This document shows, piece after piece, positions 1 through 5,601 of a stretch of 7,436 bases of DNA (positions are counted from its first letter, which is position 1; every line of letters starts with the position of its first letter). Position numbers and translations under genes: made by a program. This stretch comes from Syntrophothermus sp. UBA1445 (GTDB taxonomy: Bacteria; Bacillota; Syntrophomonadia; Syntrophomonadales; DTU052): contig DCTH01000047.1 in the NCBI GenBank assembly GCA_002329495.1, forward strand, positions 184 to 7,619, given 5' to 3'. A model generated the notes under the pieces. That model was not told where the DNA came from, did no database searches, and saw only the letters and a list, made by a program, of their open reading frames with translations.

Positions 1-561
1 AAAGGACAGGTTATTAAGGTTACCAGGGTAGCGGAAAAAACTATTGAGATTACCAATACAATACCGTTCGGCCGGGAATACACCAGTGATAATAACCTGG
101 AAGCAGGCTTAACGCGAACGGTTAGTCGCGGTAATCTGGGCCGGGCTCGTCAGTTGGTGAAGGTTACCTATCATGACGGAAAGGAAGCCAAGCGAGAGAT
201 ACTGTTATCTGAAGTAGTAAGACAACCAGTCAACGAGGTTATAGCCCGGGGTACGATAACCTCTGTTTCCCGGGGCGGATTGAGACTCGACTTTCAACGC
301 GCATTGATTGCTGAAGCGACCGCCTACACCTATTCCGGGCGTAGAACCGCAACGGGTAAAAATCCCGCAGTTGGCATGGTATCAGTTGACCCGGCGGTTA
401 TTCCTCTGGGGTCACGCCTTTACGTTGAAGGTTACGGCTATGCTACTGCCGCCGATCGGGGTTCCTCAATCAAGGGTAACAAGATTGACGTATTTTTGGA
501 GAGCAAGGACGCGTGCCGCAAATGGGGAAGGCGTCCAGTCAAAGTCTACGTATTGAAGTGA
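1..561 (+). CDS. G5 and 3D domain cell-wall protein, YabE-type (5' end missing)
   Basis: The reading frame is open from base 1 to a TGA at 559-561, so this is the last 186 codons of a longer gene. Roughly codons 8-85 resemble a G5 domain (IPF-REYTSDNNLEAG, VTYHDGKEAKRE, PVNEVIARGT). From about codon 103 to the end is a 3D domain, a double-psi beta-barrel related to the MltA lytic transglycosylase core. The three Asp that give the domain its name are visible in VSVDP (codon 388-390), AADRG (454-456) and KIDVF (487-489). YabE-type proteins usually carry DUF348 repeats ahead of G5; that part would lie left of the window. The family is exported and thought to remodel peptidoglycan, with Rpf-like relatives. 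Its place upstream of ksgA and veg matches yabE. An internal GTG at 154 could be taken for a start but lies inside the G5 domain. Family assignment is firm; the exact activity is inferred. Confidence 0.9.
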   Translation, partial: KGQVIKVTRVAEKTIEITNTIPFGREYTSDNNLEAGLTRTVSRGNLGRARQLVKVTYHDGKEAKREILLSEVVRQPVNEVIARGTITSVSRGGLRLDFQRALIAEATAYTYSGRRTATGKNPAVGMVSVDPAVIPLGSRLYVEGYGYATAADRGSSIKGNKIDVFLESKDACRKWGRRPVKVYVLK

Positions 562-563
562 TT

Positions 564-594
564 GCATTACCTTCCGCTTATTGCCTGCATCATT
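564..594 (+). promoter_or_regulatory. Possible forespore (sigma-F/G-like) promoter ahead of the lipoprotein gene
   Basis: GCATTA at 564-569 and CATCATT at 588-594 are separated by 18 nt. They loosely resemble the -35 (GNATA) and -10 (CATNNTA) boxes recognised by forespore sigma factors. The following gene belongs to a family often made in the forespore, which is the main reason to mention this site. The match is imperfect and such short boxes arise by chance in A+T-rich gaps, so this is only a suggestion. Confidence 0.2.
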
Positions 595-642
595 TATTTC
601 TCAGGTTGAGAGACTATCAAAAAGGCAATATGCGAGGAGGTG

Positions 643-1185
643 ATGGATGAGCGGCGTAAGTTCCTGACTATACTGGTCCTCATTGCGGTATTTTCATCTC
701 TGGCCATTGCTGGCTGTGCCCAGGGCCGGGATGAAGAACCGGCAAGACGACCGGTTACTCCCAAAGAACGTACCACTACCAAGGATTCTACCTTAACCAG
801 AAAGGCCCAACAGCCAAAAACCCAGGCCACGACTACAGAAGCACGCAAGTTAGCTGATATGCTGACCAATCGTGCTACGGCTGTTGAGGGTGTCCGTTCG
901 GCCACGGTGGTAGTTCAACCGGCAAACAACAACTATACGGCCCTGGTTGGTTTGACTTTAAGTTCAGATATTAAAGGTGACCAGACAGATAAAGTAAAAA
1001 AAGAGGTTACCAATAAGTTGGAACAGGCAGATAAGCGGGTTAATCGGGTCCTGGTTACGACCAATCCGGATCTGGTCAGAAGAATAGAAGATATGGCGAG
1101 AGGAATACTAGCTGGAAAACCCGTACAGAGTTTTGCAGAAGAGATCACCGAAGTAACCAAGCGCATCGTACCTACAATCAAATAG
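643..1185 (+). CDS. YhcN/YlaJ-family sporulation lipoprotein
   Basis: The product has about 180 residues. A short charged N-terminus (MDERRK) leads into a hydrophobic stretch ending in the lipobox I-A-G-C, with the lipidated Cys encoded at 715-717; this predicts an exported, membrane-anchored lipoprotein. A low-complexity linker rich in Thr, Lys, Arg and Gln follows (roughly residues 30-65). The C-terminal domain matches the YhcN/YlaJ pattern: VEGVRSATVVVQ, VGLTL, then VNRVLVTTNPDLVRRIEDMARGI and F-EEI-E--KRI-P. Members are found in spore-formers and several sit at the spore inner membrane; their biochemical role is not settled. The extended Shine-Dalgarno AGGAGGTGAT (635-644) overlaps both in-frame starts, GTG 640 and ATG 643. 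ATG 643 is preferred because GTG 640 lies within the ribosome-binding bases. The gene is 81 bp after the 3D-domain gene and ends just before a terminator. Confidence 0.85.
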   Translation: MDERRKFLTILVLIAVFSSLAIAGCAQGRDEEPARRPVTPKERTTTKDSTLTRKAQQPKTQATTTEARKLADMLTNRATAVEGVRSATVVVQPANNNYTALVGLTLSSDIKGDQTDKVKKEVTNKLEQADKRVNRVLVTTNPDLVRRIEDMARGILAGKPVQSFAEEITEVTKRIVPTIK

Positions 1186-1201
1186 CCCACCATGCACTTA
1201 G

Positions 1202-1226
1202 CCTGGGAACATATCCCAGGTTTTTT
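1202..1226 (+). terminator. Intrinsic terminator after the lipoprotein gene
   Basis: CCTGGGA (1202-1208) pairs with TCCCAGG (1214-1220) around a 5-nt loop, ACATA, and is followed directly by six T (1221-1226). It lies 17 bp after the lipoprotein stop codon and separates the envelope/sporulation pair from ksgA. Confidence 0.9.
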
Positions 1227-1254
1227 GTTATGTAGTTTAATGTAGTAAAATAAT
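1225..1254 (+). promoter_or_regulatory. Possible sigma-A promoter for ksgA
   Basis: TTGTTA (1225-1230, 4/6 to TTGACA) and AATAAT (1249-1254, 5/6 to TATAAT) are 18 nt apart, directly after the preceding terminator and 33 bp before the ksgA start. A promoter is expected here because the terminator isolates ksgA from upstream transcription. The boxes are only moderate and the region is very A+T-rich, so the precise position is uncertain; TAAAAT at 1246-1251 is an alternative -10. Confidence 0.35.
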
Positions 1255-1286
1255 ACTAGCTTAATAAATAAGGTAGGATTTTCGAT

Positions 1287-2141
1287 TTGGACAATGCTAC
1301 GCTATCCGGCGTGCGAAGCTTACTGGCGACAGAAGATCTGCGTCCGCATAAAGGGCTGGGGCAGAATTTTTTAGTAGACAAAAACATAATACAGAAAATA
1401 GCTGACGCAGCTCAAATCGCACCCCATGACGTGGTATTGGAAATCGGCACCGGGCTGGGCGCCTTAACCTTATATCTGGCTGAGGCGGCTACTCGAGTGG
1501 TTACGGTTGAGATTGACAAGAAACTGATCCCCATAATTCAAAAGATCTTTGATTCACGATCCAATATCACCCTGATAACCGGAGACATTTTGGCCGTGAA
1601 TTGGGAACGGGAATTGTATGGATTTCTTATTGGCCCCCAGGACAGGTTTATAATCTGTGCAAATCTCCCCTATTACATAACCAGCCCCATCATCTTCAGA
1701 ATTCTTGAGAATAAACAAAAGGTCAAGCGAGCCGTGCTAATGGTCCAGCGGGAAGTGGCTGACAGGTTGCTGGCAACTCCCGGAACCAAGGATTATAGTC
1801 TGCTGACAGTGATGGTTTCTCGAATGGCTGAAGTGGAACTGGTAACCCGGGTATCCAGAAACTGTTTCTACCCCTCGCCGGACGTGGATTCCACGGTAAT
1901 TAAACTGGTTCCGCGTTCAGAGCCCCAGGTGGCAGTGGAGAGGGAAGAGGTGTTTGCGGCCCTGGTTAGAGCCGCCTTTCAGGCACGACGCAAAACAATG
2001 CTGAATGTTCTGGTTAATTCTGGTTTAGCCGACCGGGACATAGCCATAAAAACTCTTGAATCACTGGGAGTAGAACCTAAGCGGCGGGGAGAGACCTTAA
2101 GCGTAGAAGAATTCGCGAGAATTGCCAACAAACTAACGTAA
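1287..2141 (+). CDS. rsmA (ksgA): 16S rRNA (adenine1518-N6/adenine1519-N6)-dimethyltransferase
   Basis: This 284-residue protein is the KsgA/Dim1-family enzyme. It uses S-adenosylmethionine to dimethylate two adjacent adenines in the helix 45 loop of 16S rRNA, a late step and checkpoint of small-subunit maturation. Visible hallmarks are the N-terminal KGLGQNFLVD (residues 22-31), SAM-binding motif I LEIGTGLGALT (51-61), the acidic end of beta-2 (VTVEID, 72-77), TGD (98-100) and the catalytic NLPYYITSP (126-134). The C-terminal region has the usual FYPSPDVDSTVIKL and F--RRKTMLN segments. Length is typical. The start is TTG at 1287, preceded by AGGTAGGA (1271-1278) at 8 nt; the nearby ATG at 1294 is out of frame and the in-frame GTG 1311 has no comparable ribosome-binding site. 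The next gene follows 14 bp downstream. Confidence 0.97.
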   Translation: MDNATLSGVRSLLATEDLRPHKGLGQNFLVDKNIIQKIADAAQIAPHDVVLEIGTGLGALTLYLAEAATRVVTVEIDKKLIPIIQKIFDSRSNITLITGDILAVNWERELYGFLIGPQDRFIICANLPYYITSPIIFRILENKQKVKRAVLMVQREVADRLLATPGTKDYSLLTVMVSRMAEVELVTRVSRNCFYPSPDVDSTVIKLVPRSEPQVAVEREEVFAALVRAAFQARRKTMLNVLVNSGLADRDIAIKTLESLGVEPKRRGETLSVEEFARIANKLT

Positions 2142-2155
2142 AGGGGGAAGGAACC

Positions 2156-2626
2156 GTGACATTTCTCAGCCCTACCCGTGGCCGGTTGAATTTGGAGCAA
2201 GTTGCTGACGACATACATGCGTACGTTGCTGAGGATACCAGTTTCCAGTACAAACTGATAGTCGGGTCGGATTCCCACAACCGGGAGGGAACCTGTTTCG
2301 TAACCGCCATCATCCTGCACAGGGTTGGGAAAGGAGCACGTTATTACTATACCAAGAGGTATGATCGCAAAATAACCAGCCTTCGCCAGCGTATCTTCTA
2401 TGAAACCTCTTTAAGCCTGGAAATGGCTGACCGGCTGGCCGGATGTCTCTCTCAAAGAGGGGAAGATAATCTTAAAGTGGAGATTCACCTCGATGTAGGA
2501 ACCCATGGGGAAACCAAGGAGTTAGTTAAGGACATTATCGGCATGGTTATAGGCAGTGGTTTTGATGCCAAGATCAAGCCCAACGCCTGCGGGGCCAGCA
2601 AGGTTGCGGACCGGTACACCAAATAG
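2156..2626 (+). CDS. YkuK-family RNase-H-fold protein (DUF458)
   Basis: The 156-residue product matches the YkuK family (DUF458, classed as RNase-H-like) along its whole length. It begins with FLSPTRGRLNLEQV, then has VGSDSHN, FVTAIILHRVGKGARYYYTK, LRQRIFYETSLSLEMAD, VEIHLDVGTHGETK and ends KPNACGASKVADRYTK. Acidic residues at D39, E83, D113 and D152 are spaced like the metal-binding set of an RNase H core, but calling them catalytic is inference. No substrate is established to my knowledge. The start is GTG 2156, with a good ribosome-binding site GGGGGAAGGA (2143-2152). The gene starts 14 bp after ksgA and is almost certainly co-transcribed with it. In Bacillus the position between ksgA and veg is held by yabG. 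Confidence 0.88.
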   Translation: MTFLSPTRGRLNLEQVADDIHAYVAEDTSFQYKLIVGSDSHNREGTCFVTAIILHRVGKGARYYYTKRYDRKITSLRQRIFYETSLSLEMADRLAGCLSQRGEDNLKVEIHLDVGTHGETKELVKDIIGMVIGSGFDAKIKPNACGASKVADRYTK

Positions 2627-2709
2627 GACTGGCATACTGCTTTAATAGCAGAAACGTCAGGCTTCTCAGTCTGAAAAATAATATTTCCAATATAAAGGAC
2701 ATTATATCA

Positions 2710-2738
2710 TTGACAACCGAAAAGCTATTATATAAAAT
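2710..2738 (+). promoter_or_regulatory. Strong sigma-A promoter P1 upstream of veg
   Basis: A perfect -35 box TTGACA (2710-2715) is followed after exactly 17 nt by TAAAAT (2733-2738, 5/6). The surrounding sequence is very A+T-rich, which favours strong polymerase binding. In Bacillus subtilis the veg promoter is a classic strong vegetative promoter, so such a site is expected here. Transcripts would begin near 2745 and carry a leader of about 65 nt. Confidence 0.75.
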
Positions 2739-2749
2739 AATACGTTAAC

Positions 2750-2779
2750 TTGACTTTAGGTCCTCAAGTATTATACAAT
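2750..2779 (+). promoter_or_regulatory. Second sigma-A promoter P2 upstream of veg
   Basis: TTGACT (2750-2755, 5/6) and TACAAT (2774-2779, 5/6) lie 18 nt apart; TATACA (2772-2777) with a 16-nt spacer is an alternative reading. The site starts 40 bp downstream of P1, so the two form a tandem pair. Transcription from P2 would start near 2786, downstream of the TTG at 2779, which rules that codon out as the start for P2 transcripts. Confidence 0.6.
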
Positions 2780-2799
2780 TGATTAGAAAAATGAATAAG

Positions 2800-2807
2800 A
2801 AGGTGAT
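2800..2807 (+). promoter_or_regulatory. Ribosome-binding site that fixes the veg start
   Basis: AAGGTGAT at 2800-2807 complements the 3' end of 16S rRNA. Its GG core is followed after 8 nt by TTG 2812. The in-frame upstream codons TTG 2779, ATG 2791 and GTG 2803 lie before or within this site and have no comparable site of their own. The ATG at 2808 is in another frame and opens only a short dead-end peptide. Confidence 0.7.
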
Positions 2808-2811
2808 ATGT

Positions 2812-3087
2812 TTGGATTCTCCCAGGCCGATATCACAGATTAAGGAGGACCTCGATTCCTTTGTTGGCAGCCGCATAAGACTGAAGGCCAACCGAGGAAG
2901 GAACCGTATCATAGAGCGAGAAGGTGTCCTGGAGTCCACCTACCCAAACATCTTTATCATCAAGATAAATGAGCGTAAAGTAGAGAGAAGAGTTTCATAT
3001 AGCTACGCCGATGTTTTAACCGAGACAGTAGAATTATTCGTCTATGACCAGGACGAAGAGATTAAAATAGTCAGTGGTCACAAATAA
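2812..3087 (+). CDS. veg: Veg protein
   Basis: Read from TTG 2812, the product is 91 residues, close to the 86 of Bacillus subtilis Veg. Recognisable blocks are ISQIKEDLDSFVGSRIRLKANRGRNRIIEREGVLESTYPNIFII and RVSYSYADVLTETVEL, the signature of this family (DUF1021). The fold is a small beta-barrel of Sm/SH3 type. In B. subtilis Veg has been linked to biofilm matrix gene expression and to spore outgrowth, but its molecular action is not settled. The first possible start at 2779 would add 11 residues (MIRKMNKKVIC) that have no counterpart in Veg and overlap the P2 -10 box. The gene has its own tandem promoters and its stop codon is part of the terminator stem. Confidence 0.92.
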   Translation: MDSPRPISQIKEDLDSFVGSRIRLKANRGRNRIIEREGVLESTYPNIFIIKINERKVERRVSYSYADVLTETVELFVYDQDEEIKIVSGHK

Positions 3088-3109
3088 CCGCATCTAGCGG
3101 TTTTTTTTT
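3086..3109 (+). terminator. Intrinsic terminator of veg
   Basis: AACCGC (3086-3091) pairs with GCGGTT (3097-3102) around the 5-nt loop ATCTA and runs into nine T (3101-3109). The stem begins inside the veg stop codon TAA (3085-3087). A further AACCGC at 3116-3121 could compete for the same GCGGTT arm, mainly in transcripts coming from the convergent minus-strand gene. Confidence 0.9.
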
Positions 3110-3144
3110 GCGCGTAACCGCGAAACAGGTATGAGCAAGTTTTT

Positions 3145-4380
3145 CTAAACTGATATTACCAGGGGTTTCTTGATTACCATGGTGAATGTGCCGTAATTGA
3201 CCGGGGTTCCGAAACGTCGGAACCTCTCTTTTATTGGAAGCATATCAAAGATACCACTGCTGCCACCGCTTACTCTGATAACTATTCTTCTCCTCCGCCG
3301 GAATATCGGTGACTCGAATTCCAGGGGAAGGTGCCCAAAACCGGAAAGCGATACGTTGCTTAACCTGCGTACCGATCCCATGGTGCGTTCTATTGCCTGC
3401 AGTATCTGTTGGGCTCTGGCCAGCCAGGTGTTTCTCTGGGCCAGTGATATTCGGGACTGGCGGAACTGGTGCGGGTCTTCATTCAAAGCCTGGCGGATGT
3501 GGGCGATAAACTGGTCATCATTTTCCGAGTAGTAGATTTCCGGGATACCCCGCGCTTCTGGCAGAGCGGTGGTTACTACCGGTGTCCCCGCTGCCATGTA
3601 TTCCCACATCTTAATGGGATTGACTGCCTCGGTCATTTGGGAGACCCGAAAGGGTATGATGGCGGCATCAAAGAGCTGGGTGTAATTGGGCAGCAACTCA
3701 AACCGCTTGTAGCCCAACCAGTGAAGATTAGGACGCCGGGGTACACTTGTCAGGTTGTATAATGGGCCCACCATAACAACATGGCCGTGAGGAAGACTGT
3801 CAGCCACTCGTACTATCAGGTCAAAATTCAGCCAGGTGGCTATGGCACCATGATAGCCAACTATAGGCGGCCTGAGGTCTCTTACATCATCCGGAACCGG
3901 CAGGTTACGGTGTTGGGCCCGGGCGAAATGATCAAAGTCACACCCGTTGGAGACCAGGATGGTATTGGGGTTTACGGTCAGGCTGTCACGGTACAATCGC
4001 TCAGAGGCAGTTACCACCAGATCGGCTGAGGTCAAGGCTCTACGTAAGTAAGGTGCCAGAGAACCAAATTCTTCCACCGGTTCATCAAGGTAGTCAAAAA
4101 CTACCAGGGCCGGATTGTAACGGCGTATAAGATCCACATGAGCCGGTGAACTGAAGTAAAAGATGGGCCGCTGCTTCAAGTATACCTTGGGGTCTACCTT
4201 ATTTAGGACCCACAGATTATCCGATATCCGGGTAACCCCCCGCTTGTGCGGTGCCCGGGTGCCGGGGTTCATATACAAGACCCTGGCGCCTAAGGAGGCA
4301 AAGGCCTGCATCAGCTGCTGCGGGCGCTGGACCAGCCAATCAAAATCAATGGTCGGGGGATACAGTATAGTATAGCTCAT
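3145..4380 (-). CDS. TuaH-like GT4 (GT-B fold) glycosyltransferase with extra C-terminal tail
   Basis: The 411-residue protein transfers a sugar from an activated donor, probably to a surface glycan; donor and acceptor are unknown. The N-terminal half has WLVQRPQQLMQAFASLGARVLYMNPG (15-40), typical of TuaH-like enzymes, then VFDYLDE (94-100), SADLVVTAS (118-126) and ILVSNGCDFDHF (141-152). The donor-binding half has PPIVGYHGAIATW (171-183), the MVGP strand (203-206), HWLGYK (220-225), and AVNPIKMWEYMAAGTPVVTTALPE (252-275) with the expected conserved Glu260. Residues from about 336 to 411 are beyond the normal fold: they include a run of five Arg, a Gly/Ser patch and a beta-rich end. No signal peptide or membrane span is seen, so it should be cytoplasmic. 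The ribosome-binding site GGAGGAG lies 5-6 nt before ATG 4380. It is 132 bp downstream of the second CgeB-like gene with no terminator between. TuaH itself acts in teichuronic acid synthesis, but that pathway is not implied here. Confidence 0.85.
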   Translation of the reverse strand: MSYTILYPPTIDFDWLVQRPQQLMQAFASLGARVLYMNPGTRAPHKRGVTRISDNLWVLNKVDPKVYLKQRPIFYFSSPAHVDLIRRYNPALVVFDYLDEPVEEFGSLAPYLRRALTSADLVVTASERLYRDSLTVNPNTILVSNGCDFDHFARAQHRNLPVPDDVRDLRPPIVGYHGAIATWLNFDLIVRVADSLPHGHVVMVGPLYNLTSVPRRPNLHWLGYKRFELLPNYTQLFDAAIIPFRVSQMTEAVNPIKMWEYMAAGTPVVTTALPEARGIPEIYYSENDDQFIAHIRQALNEDPHQFRQSRISLAQRNTWLARAQQILQAIERTMGSVRRLSNVSLSGFGHLPLEFESPIFRRRRRIVIRVSGGSSGIFDMLPIKERFRRFGTPVNYGTFTMVIKKPLVISV

Positions 4381-4512
4381 CGGTTCTCCTCCCCAATCCG
4401 TAATATAAGATGTGGAGCGTAATTATTACATTTGATGGGTAATACTGCTTGCTTAGTCACCTCATCACAGTCTATTCGTAGATACCGGGGATGGTGAATC
4501 ATTGTTAGAGTT

Positions 4513-5589
4513 TTATGGTTTCCCGGCCTTGATTGAGACTCTCCTTACCTTCATTGCATGCCACTGTCTATTGGCATGGCCGTCAACTGAATAGTAATAA
4601 CGAGATTGGTTATTAGTACCCGCAGCCGGAGATTTCAGAGAGTTTAAAAAAACCTCAGCCCGGTGGTGATAAGTATGATCAGCATATACCCTGGCTTGAC
4701 CGTTGCGGGCGATCCGCTGCCGTTCTTCGGGTCGGGCCAGGTAATAATTTACCAGGTCCACTGTTTCCTGCGGCGACTTGGACCAGACCAGGTGTTCATG
4801 ATTGGCAAAGAGGTTTTCGATGGCCGGGGTCCACTGCGTCAGGTAAAACGCCCCACAACCCAGAACATCAAAGGTCCTCATACTCATCATGGTAGGGGAG
4901 GTGTCAACCGAGTGCAGCCCCAAGACTATCTTGGCTGAGGAATAGGCCTTCCGCATATCCTCGTAACTTAATCCGCCGCCATAGATATTTGGTTCAATAA
5001 AGAAACGGCTCTTGCGGTCCAGCCACCAATCAAGACCATATACCCTGAGGTCAAAGCCCTTCTCAATAAGTGGTTTCAGGATAATCTCCATACCGTTCAG
5101 CCGGGCGGAAAATTGACTGTAGTTGTTGCCAACAAATATGCAGTCGTGGTTGAAGCGTGGATCTGGTTCCACCCGGTGATGAAACGATGGTGTGCAGGCA
5201 AACAACATCAAATGGGCGGTAATCCCATAGGACCTGTATTTATCGATGCATTCAGCAGCGGTCGTGAATACATACTGGGAGTTTTTGGCCATGGGCAGTG
5301 ACAGAGTATCAAAAAACAGAGGATCTTCGCTGGCCCAAAAAATATGGGGGATTCCCTTACGACGGAGGACAGGAAAGATTATTTTGCCCAGACCGCCCCA
5401 GCCACCTTGAGAGCATACGTAGTCAGGTCCAAAAGAGGTAATGGTACGCTCCAGAAAATCCGGATCCTGATGGCTAAGATACCCGGCATCAATTATCTTG
5501 ACCGTTTCACCCAGTTCAGTCAGGGCTGTGCCCAGCCCGTGAGTAATCATGGGATTCGTATCGGTGAATAGGAATTTCAGCTGGACCAC
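4513..5589 (-). CDS. CgeB-like glycosyltransferase (second copy)
   Basis: The 358-residue product belongs to the CgeB family (DUF3880-like N-terminal half plus a CgeB-type GT-B donor domain). Visible features are LKFLFTDTNP (4-13), PHIFWASEDP (81-90), YVFTTAAECIDKY (106-118), CIFVGNNYS (150-158), IYGGGLSYEDMRKAYSSAKIVLGLH (202-226), MRTFDVLGCGAFYL (237-250) and a C-terminal HTYHHRAE (305-312). In B. subtilis CgeB is made late in the mother cell and affects the spore outer layer; members here and elsewhere are presumed glycosyltransferases. Asp241 stands where relatives, including the neighbouring copy, have Glu in the RxFE-LGCG motif. Residues 318-358 form a tail absent from that copy. The start is GTG 5589: the frame is closed by the stop of the upstream gene at 5602-5604 and no other standard codon lies between. 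AAGAGG sits almost against this GTG, so the spacing is poor. No signal peptide is seen. Confidence 0.85.
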   Translation of the reverse strand: MVQLKFLFTDTNPMITHGLGTALTELGETVKIIDAGYLSHQDPDFLERTITSFGPDYVCSQGGWGGLGKIIFPVLRRKGIPHIFWASEDPLFFDTLSLPMAKNSQYVFTTAAECIDKYRSYGITAHLMLFACTPSFHHRVEPDPRFNHDCIFVGNNYSQFSARLNGMEIILKPLIEKGFDLRVYGLDWWLDRKSRFFIEPNIYGGGLSYEDMRKAYSSAKIVLGLHSVDTSPTMMSMRTFDVLGCGAFYLTQWTPAIENLFANHEHLVWSKSPQETVDLVNYYLARPEERQRIARNGQARVYADHTYHHRAEVFLNSLKSPAAGTNNQSRYYYSVDGHANRQWHAMKVRRVSIKAGKP

Positions 5590-5601
5590 CTCTTTTAAGA
5601 T

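Noticed and set aside
594..1193. Minus-strand open frames opposite the lipoprotein gene
   Set aside because: They mirror the lipoprotein coding sequence and contain nothing recognisable.
1230..1246. Direct repeat ATGTAGT at 10-bp spacing upstream of ksgA as an operator
   Set aside because: Two 7-bp copies in an A+T-rich gap are too short to claim a binding site.
2637..2674. Terminator after the ykuK-like gene
   Set aside because: CTGCT/AGCAG (2637-2651) is only 5 bp with no T tract, and the next possible hairpin (2657-2674) is weaker still; read-through towards veg cannot be excluded.
2779..2811. N-terminal extension of Veg from TTG 2779 or ATG 2791
   Set aside because: These codons have no ribosome-binding site, TTG 2779 overlaps the P2 -10 box, and the added residues have no match in Veg.
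3197..4375. Plus-strand open frames opposite the TuaH-like gene
   Set aside because: They lie entirely within a well-supported minus-strand gene, show no family resemblance and lack ribosome-binding sites.
4381..4512. A sigma-E/K or sigma-A promoter for the TuaH-like gene
   Set aside because: Several A+T-rich boxes exist on the minus strand but none pairs with a convincing partner at the right spacing.
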